64,000 nt of DNA from Sorangium sp025924095 (GCF_051521505.1 NZ_CP150356.1:4216001-4280000); one strand, 5' to 3'. Shown: positions 8,487 through 18,100, counted from the stretch's first letter. The notes: a model not told the origin generated them from the sequence alone. Translations and numbers: made by a program.

Positions 8487-8884
8487 GTCACGCCTCGAGC
8501 TCCGTCGCGCTCCTCCTGGAAGCCCACGGGGCTGTGCGCGACGTTCGAGGCTCGGGTCCGAGGGGAACGGCTGTCACGCGTAGCTAAAGATCACAAAAAA
8601 TCGGCAAGAGCAAGCGGATTCCTTCCAGCTTCGGACGGGCCGAGCGGGGTCGACCGCAGCGCGGTGGCCGTGCGCTGTGGGGCACCATGCCAGACGTGCG
8701 GCACGAGCCGTTCCCGGTCCGGCAAGTGATCGGCGTCGTCGGGCCTGCTTGCGACGGGCTCGGCGACACCCCATTAGCTCATCGGTTCGTGGCGGAGCAA
8801 GCGCCCGGGTGGGCCGTGGGAAGAGGCGGGAGGGTCAGACGGCGGCGAGGCGCTTCGCGGCGCGCCTCGTCATGTCCAGGATCT
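8487..8884. other. intergenic, no gene recognised
   Basis: About 400 bp between the methylase start and the end of the sigma-like gene. Short ORFs on both strands have Arg/Ser-rich, shadow-like composition. A modest A-rich patch lies at about 8583-8600 (GATCACAAAAAATCGG). It could include the methylase promoter, but no clear -35/-10 pair was identified. Confidence 0.4.
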
Positions 8885-9466
8885 TCATCGGCGCCGTCGG
8901 AGCTTCAGCGCCAGGGCTTTGCGGGCGATCCGCAGCCTGGACGCTGCGGTGTGCGGGTTCATCCCGCGCGCCGCAGCGTACGCGACGAGCGTCTCCGGCG
9001 CGTCGACGATGAGGATCGCCTCCAGTTGCCAGAGCGGGAGTTCGGCGAGGAGCTCCAAGGTCTCGCGCGCCTCGATCTGCGCGTGCAAGCTCGGGCCGGT
9101 GGGCTCGCGCAGCAACCCGAGCGGCTCGGCGTGCAGCACGGCGCGGCGCGTCCACGCGCTGTCGAAGTAGTGCGCCGCCTGCCGCCAGGCGATGCCGTGC
9201 AGCCATTTCCTCAGCGCATCCCGGGGCTTGTCCCTGGGGTCGGGCCGGTACTTGCCGCGCCGGATGGCGTTCCACGCGCCGAGGAGCACGTGCTGCTCAA
9301 CGTCGGCGCGGTCCCGCTTCCGGATGCCGGCCAGCGTGGCGAGGATGATGCCGCGCTCGGCGAGGATCGCCTCCATCGTCGGACGCTTCCTGGGATGTCG
9401 TGCGGTCGGCTGGCTCCTCGCCCCCTTCCGCCGGGTCTTCACCCAAACCTCCCGCACGTGGGGCAC
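8885..9466 (-). CDS. sigma-70-like RNA polymerase sigma factor (ECF type)
   Basis: About 193 residues with an ECF-like organisation. A region-2-type segment (RADVEQHVLLGAWNAIRR) is followed by WLHGIAWRQAAHYFDSA, and a region-4-type helix-turn-helix occupies the last 60 residues (LPLWQLEAILIVDAPETL, then AARGMNPHTAASRLRIARK). The motifs are degenerate compared with housekeeping sigma factors. Small sigma-like genes paired with an XRE-type gene recur in Sorangium accessory regions, as I recall. The first ATG (9466) overlaps the upstream gene by 28 bp; an ATG at 9376 (MEAILAERG) is an equally good start. Target promoters are unknown. Confidence 0.55.
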   Translation of the reverse strand: MPHVREVWVKTRRKGARSQPTARHPRKRPTMEAILAERGIILATLAGIRKRDRADVEQHVLLGAWNAIRRGKYRPDPRDKPRDALRKWLHGIAWRQAAHYFDSAWTRRAVLHAEPLGLLREPTGPSLHAQIEARETLELLAELPLWQLEAILIVDAPETLVAYAAARGMNPHTAASRLRIARKALALKLRRRR

Positions 9467-9774
9467 TTGCCCGCGACGACGGGCCGGCCGAGCAAGCGCT
9501 CGACCGTGGTGCCAGCGGCGCGCGCCGCCTTTGCGGCGAGCCCGTGCGTCGTGCTCGGGTGCGACCCGTACACGAAGTTGGTGATGGTCGTCTTCGGGAC
9601 GCCCATCACCTCGGCCAGGCAGCTCCAGCTACCGAACAGGCCGCGCAGGTTGCGCAGCGCGGCGCGGAAGCGCATCGCCTCCGCGTCGGTCAGGGACGTG
9701 GAACGGGGGCGGCGGCGCGCGGGCGCACCTCCGCCTTCTTGCTCGCCCGAAGGCGAACGGACTACGGTCAGCAT
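9439..9774 (-). CDS. XRE-like helix-turn-helix regulator
   Basis: A 111-residue protein with a lambda-repressor-like helix-turn-helix: FRAALRNLRGLFGSWSCLAE, then VMGVPKTTITNFVYGSHPST, then a third helix. It ends in a short CPTCGRFG tail whose CxxC pair might bind metal. The N-terminal 30 residues are Pro/Arg/Gly-rich. It precedes the sigma-like gene with a short overlap and is probably co-transcribed with it. Likely a DNA-binding protein that controls the pair or nearby mobile functions; the exact role is unknown. Confidence 0.6.
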   Translation of the reverse strand: MLTVVRSPSGEQEGGGAPARRRPRSTSLTDAEAMRFRAALRNLRGLFGSWSCLAEVMGVPKTTITNFVYGSHPSTTHGLAAKAARAAGTTVERLLGRPVVAGKCPTCGRFG

Positions 9775-9875
9775 GTCGGACCTCGCGTGATCGGGGTTCG
9801 GCCACGCAGCCCGGGCGCGCCAACGCCGCGGGCTGCACTTCCTTGCGCCGAACCTAGCGCACGAGATCGTCAGAC

Positions 9876-9990
9876 TGGCCGGATCCGGCCACTCTCAGGC
9901 AAAACCAGCCACCACCTGCCAGCTGCCTCCCCCGGACCGTGTCCGGTTGCGCGGAGGCTGCCAGCTATCCCCCGGACCGTTTCCGGTTTG
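9876..9990. repeat. dispersed repeat: palindrome plus diverged 42-bp unit
   Basis: The 16-bp palindrome TGGCCGGATCCGGCCA (9876-9891) is followed after 25 bp by sequence matching the 42-bp unit of the 2919 array. One near-complete unit reads CCAGCTGCC..GGACC then GTGTCCGGTTGCGCGGAGGC, and a second decayed piece (CCCCCGGACCGTTTCCGG) follows. In this copy CCGGAC and GTCCGG form a perfect 6-bp stem around CGT. It lies between the XRE-like gene and the Pro-rich repeat protein. Confidence 0.8.
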
Positions 9991-10012
9991 TGCGAGCGGA
10001 CCGCATGTGCCG

Positions 10013-11638
10013 TCAGCTCTCCGCGCTCTGCTCGACGAGCGCCTGCCACCGCGCCTTGAGCGCCGGATCGGACCGGAAGCGCTCGTGCCACATCGCGTGG
10101 AGCGCGGCCCAGCCCTGCGGGCTGAGCCCGTAATGGCTCTGGATCTGCTGGATGTGTCTTGAACGGTCTCGCACGTCGGCGCAGATGCGCGCGTATTCTC
10201 CGAGGGTGATCCGCTCCACGCGCCGCCTCTCCTCCTCATCGACGCTGGGCTGCGCCCGCACGCCGGATTCAGAGGTCGATGCGCTCGCGGGCGATCCGGA
10301 GGCGGAGCTCGGCTGCTGGAAGGGCAGAGCCCAGCTCCCATGCGAGCGCTCAGGTGGTAGCGGTGCGGTCTCGTCCTTGACGGGGCTTGAAGAGGTGGGA
10401 CGTGAGAAAGGCAGGGCCTTGTCGGCCGGAGGCGAAGGGGTGGGGCGCAAGAAGGGAAGAGCGCTGTCGGCCGGAGGCGAAGGGGTAGGGCGCGAGAAGG
10501 GCAGGGCCTTGTCGGCCGGAGGCGAAGGGGTAGGGCGCGAGAAGGGCAGGGCCTTGTCGGCCGGGGGCGAGGGGGTAGGGCGCGAGAAGGGCAGGGCCTT
10601 GTCGGCCGGAAGCACAGGGGTAGGGCGCGAGAAGGGCAGGGCCTTGTCGGCCGGAAGCACAGGGGCAGTGCGAGAGAAGGGCAGGGCCTTGTCGGCCGGA
10701 AGCACAGGGGCAGTGCGAGAGAGGGGCAGGGCCTTGTCGGTCGGAAGCACAGGAGCCGTGCGAGAGAAGGGCAGGGCTCTGCCGGCCGGCAGCGCGCCGA
10801 CCGTGCCGATGCGCGTGGCATCCATCCTCTCCGCGGCCGGGGTAGCGGCGCTCTCGGCCGGAGGTGCGCTCGAGGCGTCCTGACGGAAGGGCAGCGCTTC
10901 GCGTGGCGCGACAGCCCGAGTGCCGAGGAGCGTCACGCGGCTCGGCGGCGCCGTTGTCCGCGGCTCCGGGAACGGGGTGGGCGTGACCGGCGGCAGCGGC
11001 GACGGCATGGCCGGCGGGAGCGACGACGCGATGGCCGGCGGCATTGGCGACGGCATGGCCGGCGGCAGCGGCGACGGCATGGCCGGCGGGAGCGACGACG
11101 CGATCGCCGGCGGCAGCGGTGACGGCATGGCCGGCGGCAGCGGCGACGGCATGGCCGGCGGGAGCGACGACGCGATCGCCGGCCGCACCGGCGCCGGCTC
11201 CACGAGGCCCGGCCCCGGCGGCGCCGCCGCGCCCAGCCTGGCCCACGGCGATCGCGCAGCCGCCTCGCCGCCCGCGCCCGCGGCGGGCAGCGGCGTCGCC
11301 CGGTCTCGAGGCGCCCCCTGCAACGGGGAGAGGTGCGCCGCAGGCGCCACAGGGATCGGCCCCTCCGGCTTCCGGCGCGCGTGTCGCGCCCTCGCCTCGG
11401 CGCGGCCCTTCTGCTCGGCGACGAGCTCCAGGTAACGCTGGCTCGAGCGCAGCTGCCCCCGCGCGGCCCGCGCGGCGAGCCTCGACATCCAGCCCTCCCG
11501 CGCCGCCTCCCACGCCTCGACCGACAGCCCCGCCCCGGCGAGCACCTCGCCCCGCGGCAAGCCCGCCTCGAGGGCCCCGGTGATGGCGGCGAGCTCCTCG
11601 AGCGTGATCGATCGGATCGTCCCCTCGCCCTCCATCAT
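10013..11638 (-). CDS. Pro-rich repeat protein with two terminal W-modules
   Basis: A 541-residue cytoplasmic-looking protein without signal peptide or membrane segment. Residues about 9-75 (ITLEELAAITGAL, then GLSVEAWEAAREGWMSRL) and about 478-541 (ITLGEYARICADV, then YGLSPQGWAALHAMWHERF) are two copies of one approximately 60-residue helical module with conserved Trp residues. Between them lie eight 8-residue units of the AMPSPLPP type (about residues 154-217) and nine 15-residue units of the ADKALPFSRPTPSPP type (residues 285-419). The same module makes up the neighbouring 144-residue protein. No enzyme motif is seen. The adjacent divergent HEAT gene hints at a type VI secretion accessory role. 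Function is otherwise unknown. Confidence 0.7.
   Translation of the reverse strand: MMEGEGTIRSITLEELAAITGALEAGLPRGEVLAGAGLSVEAWEAAREGWMSRLAARAARGQLRSSQRYLELVAEQKGRAEARARHARRKPEGPIPVAPAAHLSPLQGAPRDRATPLPAAGAGGEAAARSPWARLGAAAPPGPGLVEPAPVRPAIASSLPPAMPSPLPPAMPSPLPPAIASSLPPAMPSPLPPAMPSPMPPAIASSLPPAMPSPLPPVTPTPFPEPRTTAPPSRVTLLGTRAVAPREALPFRQDASSAPPAESAATPAAERMDATRIGTVGALPAGRALPFSRTAPVLPTDKALPLSRTAPVLPADKALPFSRTAPVLPADKALPFSRPTPVLPADKALPFSRPTPSPPADKALPFSRPTPSPPADKALPFSRPTPSPPADSALPFLRPTPSPPADKALPFSRPTSSSPVKDETAPLPPERSHGSWALPFQQPSSASGSPASASTSESGVRAQPSVDEEERRRVERITLGEYARICADVRDRSRHIQQIQSHYGLSPQGWAALHAMWHERFRSDPALKARWQALVEQSAES
10382..10786 (-). repeat. nine 45-bp tandem repeats within a coding region
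   Basis: Nine in-frame 45-bp units encode ADKALPFSRPTPSPP-like 15-mers with drift toward TAPVLP at the N-terminal end and TSSSP at the C-terminal end. Central copies are nearly identical, indicating recent expansion. Copy number is likely to vary between strains. Confidence 0.9.
10988..11179 (-). repeat. 24/72-bp repeats within a coding region
   Basis: The DNA encodes eight consecutive 8-residue units: AIASSLPP, AMPSPLPP, AMPSPLPP repeated as a 24-residue (72-bp) superunit, ending SPLPPV. The Pro-rich linker probably forms an extended spacer. Confidence 0.8.
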
Positions 11639-11717
11639 GCCTCCCCCAACCTACGCCCCTCTGCCGCTCAGCGGCGCGGCGCCTGCCCCGACCGATCTCG
11701 CCGCGCGCCCATCCCCG

Positions 11718-12152
11718 CTACCTCATCGCCCGCTGAAACTGCGCCATGAGCTCGTCGTCCTCCAGCATCGCCGCGGTCCATCGCTGCTGCGCGCTCAGGT
11801 AGTCCTCGAGCGTCAGGTCCAGCCGGCTCAGCACCGTCGCCATGTCGGTGCCCCGCTTCATCGCGCGCGCGGCCTCGAGGAACCGCTCGAACGACAGCTC
11901 GCGCTTCGCGCGACCGCGCTGGACCCGGGCGAACGTCTCGGCGAACGCGGCGACGAGCGGCGGCACCTCCACCTCCTCGCCGTCGTCCTCGTCCGCCTCT
12001 TCGAGGCGCGCCTGCCAGGCGTCGTCGAGCGCCTCCCAGCTCGCCTCGTCGAGCCCGTGCTCGGCGAGGAGCGCCGCGCGGTCGGCGCCAGGATCCGCGA
12101 GCCGGGCGGCCAGCGTCGCGTAGACCTCGACGTCCTGCGAAGGATCCTTCAT
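11718..12152 (-). CDS. two-module W-domain protein, possible T6SS accessory
   Basis: A 144-residue acidic protein built from two copies of the helical module seen at both ends of the 541-residue neighbour. The first copy is DVEVYATLAARL, then HGLDEASWEALDDAWQARL; the second is LSFERFLEAARAMK, then LDLTLEDYLSAQQRWTAAML, ending DDELMAQFQRAMR. A run of Glu/Asp joins them. It lies 79 bp upstream of that neighbour on the same strand, so co-transcription is likely, and is divergent from the HEAT-repeat gene by 49 bp. No catalytic residues are recognised. It is probably a binding or scaffold protein. Confidence 0.7.
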   Translation of the reverse strand: MKDPSQDVEVYATLAARLADPGADRAALLAEHGLDEASWEALDDAWQARLEEADEDDGEEVEVPPLVAAFAETFARVQRGRAKRELSFERFLEAARAMKRGTDMATVLSRLDLTLEDYLSAQQRWTAAMLEDDELMAQFQRAMR

Positions 12153-12201
12153 CGCGCGGCCAGGCTACCTCAGCGCGCGGCTTGGGGCCTCCTCCGCGCA
12201 G

Positions 12202-14313
12202 GTGTATCCATGGGGCGTGTCCTTCTCCTACCTGCCTTTCGTCGCGCCCGGCGGTCAGGACGGGCAGCACTCCGCGCCGGCCAGCATGGACCTGCTCGCC
12301 CACGACACGCTGGAGAGCGCGCACGCCGCGCTCCGCCGCGCAGCGCTGTCGCTCGAGCACGACGTCGAGCCCGTCACCGACCTGACCGCGCCCGCGCGCG
12401 CCCTGGAGCGGGCCCTCGGCGCGATCTACGACGCCTTCGACGGCCGCGCCGATCGCATCGTGGCCGTGCGTGACGCCATCGCGGAAATTGACCTCGTTGC
12501 TGCCGCCGTCGGCGGGGCGGCGGGGCTCGACGCGGGCCTCGCGGCGGTGGGCGAGCGGCTCCGGAGCGCGCGGGGCTGGCTCGAGCGCGCCGAGGCGCGG
12601 CTCGCCACCGCGCCGCCGGCGCCGCCGCTCGACCCGCCGCCCATCCTGGCGAGCCGCGATCGGCCGCGGCTCCACGTGGTCCCGCGCGCGTCGCTCGCGC
12701 CGAGGATCAAGGTCCCGGAGCCGCCCCCGGCCGAGCTCGTCGCGAAGCCGCCGCCGCCGATCGCGCGGCCGAGGACGTTCGAGGAGCTCAAGGCCGCCGT
12801 CGAGGCGCTGAAGAAGCAGGCGCCCGCGCCCGGCGCGCTCCCCGGCGCGGCGGAGGCGCGGCCGCTCCCGGAGCGCCGTGACGAGCCCGCCGCGCCCCCG
12901 GCGCCGCCGGGGTTCGCGCGGGAGATCGGCGCCGCGATCGACGACCTCGCCTTCCTCCGCGCCCGCACCCGCGAGTGCTTCGAGGAGGTCGCGATGGTCG
13001 GCATGCAGCGGGCGCCGCTGCTCGGCGATCCCTTCCGCGGGGCGCTGATCCTCGAGCGGCGCATGCTCGCGGCCATCGACGTGATCGCGGCCATCGGGGC
13101 GCCGGCGCTGGAGCACGTGCCGCGGCTCGTGGCCGAGGCCCCCGTGAAGGATCCGAGCCTCGCCTTCGCGAGCGCGATGGTGCTCGGCTGCTTCGCGGGC
13201 CGCGACGCGCTCGCCGCGGCCGAGCACGCGCTGCTCCGGAGCGACCGCGACAGGGCGTTCATCGACGAGCTCGGCGCCGCCCTGAAGCTCGTCCCGCACG
13301 AGCTCCTGCCGCTCGCGCTCCGCGGACTGCTCCGCGAGCCCGAGCCGCTGGTCCGCGCGATGGCGATCGACGTCCTCGCCTACCGCGGCCTCGCCACCGA
13401 GGACGAGCTCGTCGCGGCGGCCTCGGACGAGGCGGCCCCCGTCGCGGCGCGCGCGCTCCACCACCTCGCCTGCGGGTCGAGCCAGCGCTTGCCCGAGCTG
13501 ATCCAGCGGGCCGTCGCGGCGGAGGACCCGGCGCTCCGCGAGGCCGCCTGGACGGCCATGGCGCTCTCGGACCACCCGCACGCCTCGATCGCGCTGCGCG
13601 ACGCGCTGGAGGGGACGGAGGGCGGCGACGCGGCGGCGCTCCTGCTCGCGATCGCGGGCGATGAGGCGGACGCGCGGCACCTCGTCGCGCGCGCCTTCGA
13701 GGCGCCACGCCGCGGCCTGATCGCCGCCGTGGGCTGGACGGGCGCGGCCTCGGCCGTGCCCCTGCTCATCGACCTGCTCGAGCGCGACGGGGACAAGGCG
13801 GTGAAGCTCACCGCGGCCTACGCCCTGGAGCGGATCACCGGCGCCGAGATGTGGGAAGAGGTCGCGGTGGAGGACGAGGAGATCGCCGTCGCCGATCCGC
13901 CCGACCCCGACGTGGGCGAGCCCCGCGAGCTCAAGCTCGCGCAGCTTGTCAGCGATCCCCGCGACCTGCCCGCGGCTCCGGCGCCCGAACTGGTCGAGCA
14001 GCCCACGGTGGACGCCGCGCGCTGGCGGGCCTTCTGGATGGAGCGCTGCCAGGGCTGGGACCTCGGCGCGCGGTACCGGCGCGGGCGCCCGTACACCCCG
14101 GAGGTCGTGCTCGACGAGCTCGACGCGGGCCGGGTCACCCCGGCCGAGCGCCGGCACCTCCAGCGCGAGCTCATCGTCCGCACCGGGCACTTCGTGCGCT
14201 TCGATCCGCACGACTTCGTGGTGGTGCAAGAGGAGGCCATCGCGGCATGGCGGCCGATCGCCGCGCGCGCCTCGGGCACCCCGGGCCGCTGGACGCGGCG
14301 ACGCGCGGGGTGA
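12202..14313 (+). CDS. HEAT-repeat protein, TIGR02270-like, T6SS-associated
   Basis: About 703 residues. The N-terminal 170 residues are helical (ALRRAALSLEHDVEPVTDL). A Pro-rich linker follows, then from about residue 240 to 560 a series of HEAT-like alpha-hairpins (LIDLLERDGDKAVKLTAAYALERI). The last 110 residues (WRAFWMERCQGWDLGARY, RRGRPYTPEVVLDEL, HLQRELIVRTG) match what I recall of TIGR02270-type proteins found beside type VI secretion genes. No core T6SS gene is in the window. The start is uncertain: GTG at 12202, GTG at 12217 or ATG at 12286 are all possible. Confidence 0.7.
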   Translation: MYPWGVSFSYLPFVAPGGQDGQHSAPASMDLLAHDTLESAHAALRRAALSLEHDVEPVTDLTAPARALERALGAIYDAFDGRADRIVAVRDAIAEIDLVAAAVGGAAGLDAGLAAVGERLRSARGWLERAEARLATAPPAPPLDPPPILASRDRPRLHVVPRASLAPRIKVPEPPPAELVAKPPPPIARPRTFEELKAAVEALKKQAPAPGALPGAAEARPLPERRDEPAAPPAPPGFAREIGAAIDDLAFLRARTRECFEEVAMVGMQRAPLLGDPFRGALILERRMLAAIDVIAAIGAPALEHVPRLVAEAPVKDPSLAFASAMVLGCFAGRDALAAAEHALLRSDRDRAFIDELGAALKLVPHELLPLALRGLLREPEPLVRAMAIDVLAYRGLATEDELVAAASDEAAPVAARALHHLACGSSQRLPELIQRAVAAEDPALREAAWTAMALSDHPHASIALRDALEGTEGGDAAALLLAIAGDEADARHLVARAFEAPRRGLIAAVGWTGAASAVPLLIDLLERDGDKAVKLTAAYALERITGAEMWEEVAVEDEEIAVADPPDPDVGEPRELKLAQLVSDPRDLPAAPAPELVEQPTVDAARWRAFWMERCQGWDLGARYRRGRPYTPEVVLDELDAGRVTPAERRHLQRELIVRTGHFVRFDPHDFVVVQEEAIAAWRPIAARASGTPGRWTRRRAG

Positions 14314-14403
14314 ACGCGACGCGGAGCGGACGCCTGCGGCGCGGAGCATCGACGGAGCGGCGCCGCGGGCGGGCCGCTCCGGGGCCGTCGCGAGGTGATT
14401 CGG

Positions 14404-15153
14404 CTACTTCTTGGCGGGCGCGGCCGGCTTGGGCGCCGGGCCGGCGGGCTTCGCAGGCGCCGCGCCCCTGGCCGGCGGCGCGCCCTTCGCGGGCCCTGCC
14501 TCGCCGACCTGTCCGCTGTTGTACATCTGGATGGCGCGATCGGTGAGCTCGAGATCGGCGCGGTAATAAGGCGCTGCCGACTTGTCGAGGATGAGGTCGT
14601 AACCCTCCTGCGCGGCGAGGCGGCGGAGCAGGCCGAGGACCTTCTGCAGGATCGGCGTGGTCATCTCGCTCTCCTTGCGCTGCATCTCGCGCTGGTAGTC
14701 GACCATCGTCGACTGGAGCTCGGCGGCCTGACGCTGCCAGGTCTCGAACCTGCGCTGCAGCGCGTCCTTCGGCGTCTTGCCCGCCTGGGCCTCCTTGTCG
14801 AGCTTGTCGCGCTCGTCGCCGAGCGCGCGCTGCTTCGTGTCGAGCTCCACCTGGCGGCTGTCGAACAGCTTCTTGAGCGTCGCCTGGACGCGCAGCCCCT
14901 CCTCGGTCTCCAGCATGGCGCGGCGCACGTCGACGACGGCGATCTTCGACTGCGCCGACGCCGGCGCGGTCGACAGCAGCGCCGCCCCGCCCAGCGCCGC
15001 TGCGGCGAGCAGCGGCAGGAAGCGCGCCGCGAAGCGCCGGCCCGCGACCGGCCGGGCCCGGAGCGCAGCGCCCCGGCCCGCGTCGACCGAACGCACAGAG
15101 CCGGAGATCGTGGAGCAGCGCACGACGGGCCGCTCAGGAGCGTTGTTTTGCAT
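14404..15153 (-). CDS. OmpH/Skp-family periplasmic chaperone
   Basis: A 249-residue exported protein. After a basic N-terminus there is a hydrophobic segment (FLPLLAAAALGGAALL) ending in APASAQS, a type I signal-peptide site. The mature part starts KIAVVDVRRAMLETEEGLRV, the OmpH/Skp start, followed by a long coiled coil with TKQRALGDERDKLDKEAQ and the C-terminal AAQEGYDLILDKSA element typical of the family. A 40-residue Ala/Pro/Lys tail extends beyond the usual length. Skp-like proteins escort unfolded outer-membrane proteins through the periplasm. Here the gene is not next to bamA or lpxD, unlike the common arrangement. The ORF starts at 15153, but the segment before the signal peptide is unusually long. 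Confidence 0.85.
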   Translation of the reverse strand: MQNNAPERPVVRCSTISGSVRSVDAGRGAALRARPVAGRRFAARFLPLLAAAALGGAALLSTAPASAQSKIAVVDVRRAMLETEEGLRVQATLKKLFDSRQVELDTKQRALGDERDKLDKEAQAGKTPKDALQRRFETWQRQAAELQSTMVDYQREMQRKESEMTTPILQKVLGLLRRLAAQEGYDLILDKSAAPYYRADLELTDRAIQMYNSGQVGEAGPAKGAPPARGAAPAKPAGPAPKPAAPAKK

Positions 15154-15186
15154 CGCGGATGGCCTTAGCTACCCGGCCACCCAACG

Positions 15187-18100
15187 TCAAGAACGTGGCG
15201 CGCCCTTCTCGCGCGCCGGAGCCGCCGCGCCCTCGGCGTGAGCCTCGTCGTCCTGCGCGGGGCCCGCGCCGCGCTGCCCTGCAGGATCGCCGCCCGGCGC
15301 CTCGGCGCGATCCTTCCGCGACACGGTGCCGCTGGCGGTCTTCGCGCTCTTGCTCCGCGGCGGCGCCGCAGCGGCCTGCCTGGCGGATGGATCCGCGCCG
15401 CGCGGCGCCTGCAGCGCCGAGGGCGCGGGCAGCGAGCGGCCGAGGCGCTCGCGGGCGAGGGCGATGAGCCGCTCGACGTCGTCGCTCCCGCGCAGGAACG
15501 CCTCGCGGTGGCGGGGATCCCGGAGCGCCTCGACGCGCGCGGCCAGGGAGGTGAACGCGGCGTCGAGCGCGGCGTCCGCCTCCCGCTCCTCCCCGGTCGC
15601 GAGGAGCGACTCCACGAGCGTGACGCGGATCGCGTCGTCCCACTCCTCGATGGGCCCGCCCTCCAGGTGGCGCGCGGCCTCGCGCGCCGCGTCGACCGCG
15701 GCCCGGAGCTCGCGCCGCGCCAGCTGGACGCGGGCGAGCGCGAAGCTCGCCATCGCCTGCAGCGCCGTCGCGTGGCGCGCGGTCTCCTCGCAGAGCCAGC
15801 GCGCGATGGCGTGGGCGGTCCCGTGGTCGCCGGGCGCGCCGCGCCACACGAGGAAGATCGCCTCGTACAGCCGGCCGACGATCCTGAGCCGCGCGACGTG
15901 GCAGTCGTCGGCGATCCGGCCCGCCTGGCGCTCGTGCGCGATGCCCTCCTCGATGTTGCCGAGCCGCGCGTACGACATGCCGAGGTTGTGGAGCGCGAAG
16001 CCCTCGAGCGCCCGGATCTTCCGGCTCCGCGCGCCCTGCAGCGCGCGCTCGAGCAGCGCCTGCGCCTCCTCGAACAGCCCGAGGTGGTTCAGCACCGAGC
16101 CGGTGTTCAGGCGGGCCTTCACCGCGATGATCACGTCGCCGGCGGCGTCGGCGTCCGCGATGAGCGACGCGCCCGCGGAGGCCGCGGCGGACAGGTCGCC
16201 GACGTGCATCAGCGCGGCGAGGTGCGCCTCCCGCGTGTGGAGCAGCGCGGCCGTCGAGCCGCTCGCGCGCGCGACCTCGATCGCCGCCTCGGCGGCGCTC
16301 CGCGCCTCGGCGGGCCGGCTCAGGTCCACGAGGCCCCGGACGCGCGACGCGAGCAGCCTCGCGCGGATCGACGGGGAGAGCGCCGCCGCGAACTGCGGCG
16401 AGAGCGCCGAGGCGGCGCGCGCGTCCCCCTCGGCGCTCTGGCCGGCCGCGATCATGCAGGTCACCGCGAGGAGCTGCGCCTCGCCCCACAGATCCGAGCC
16501 GGGCAGCGCGAGGCGCGCGGCCTCCTCCGCGGCGTCGAGCCCCTCGGGGACGCGGCCCATCAGCTCGCAGACCTCCCCCCGGTGGACAAGGAGCGTCGCG
16601 CGCGTGGTCCCCTCGGCCCCGCAGGCGAGCCCGCGCGTCGCGAGATCGAGCGCCGCGTCGAGCTCCGCGCCGCTCGCCGCCGCGCCCCGGGCCGCCCGCG
16701 CGTAGAGCAGCGCGGCCCGCGTCTTCTCGCCGCCGGCCTCCGCGTGGCGCGCGACGAGCCCCGGATCGACGTCGCCCGCGGACTCGAGCCAGGCGGCCGC
16801 GGCGCGGTGGAGCGCGGCGCGGTCCTCCTCGAGGATCGAGGCGTACCCCGCGTCGCGCACGAGCGCCTGGCGGAACGTCCACTGCACCTGCCCCGCGACG
16901 CGGGGCTCCAGCTGGCGCGCGATGATCTCGCCCGCCTCCAGCTCGGCGAGCTCCGCGCCCACGGCGCGCTCGAGCAGCGCCTCGACGCCCGCGGTCCAGA
17001 AGACCTGGCCGAAGACGGACGCGGCGCGCAGCACCTCGCGCACCCCGCTCGACATGCGGTCGACGCGGAGCTGCACGAGCGCCTGCACGCTGAGCGGCAC
17101 GTCGTCGCGCCCCTCCGCGGCGTGCCGGATGAGCTCCTCCAGGAACAGCGCGTAGCCGCCGGCGCGCTGCACGATGGCGCTGCGCGTGGCCGGGCTGGCC
17201 TGGGGGAGGGCGGTCGCCACGAGGCGATCCGCGGCCTGCGGCGACAGCGGCGAGAGCGCCAAGCGGGTCACGTTGCGCTGCTGCCACAGCGACGGGAACC
17301 GGCCCGCGAGCTCGGGGCGCGCGAAGCCGAACACGCCGAAGCGGAGGTCGGCGCAGCCGAGCAGCCAGTCGACGAGCTCGACGGTGGTGCTGTCCGCCCA
17401 GTGCATGTCCTCGATGACCAGGATCTGCGGCGTGCTCTCGGACTTCGAGCGGAAGAACGCCTCGATCGCCATCCGCATGCGCGATTCCATGAGCTGCGGG
17501 GCCTCGCGGGCGGCGCGCAGCGGCTCGTTGCCGTCGTTGGGGAACGGCACGCCGGCGAGCTCGCCGATGAAGCCCGCGAGGAAGCGCAGCGGGCGGGCCA
17601 GGCGCACCGCCACGTGGGCGTTCACCTTCTGCACCTGGTCCTCGAGGCGCTCGCCGTCGTGGATGCCCATGAGCGCGCGCAGGGCGCGGCCGAGGCCGGA
17701 GAGCCCCGACCCCTGGCTCATCGGATCGCCGCGACAGAGCAGGATGACCGGCGCGTGCGGCGCCATGTCGAGGCGCTGGATCAGCTCGGCGCGGACGCGG
17801 CTCTTGCCGATGCCGGCCGGGCCGGTCACGAGCGCGGCGCGCGGGACCCCGTCCTCGGCGACGTCGCTGAAGATGCCCTGGAGCCGCGCGATCTCGTGCT
17901 CGCGCCCGAGGGTCGGCGTGGGGTGCCCGAGGAGCTTGCGCGCGTCGAAGCCGGCCGCGTCCTCGTGCAGGAGCACGCCGCCGCGCGCGTCCTCCTGGAC
18001 CACGAACCGCCCCTCGAGCGCCGCGGTCGCGTACCCGTCGATCCGGACCGCGCCGGGCACGGCGGACTCCAGCTGCTGCGCCGCGCGCTCGAGCGCCTCG

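Noticed and set aside
8574..8774. 66-codon minus-strand ORF in the methylase upstream spacer
   Set aside because: Arg-rich, no ribosome-binding site, and overlapping ORFs of similar quality on the other strand.
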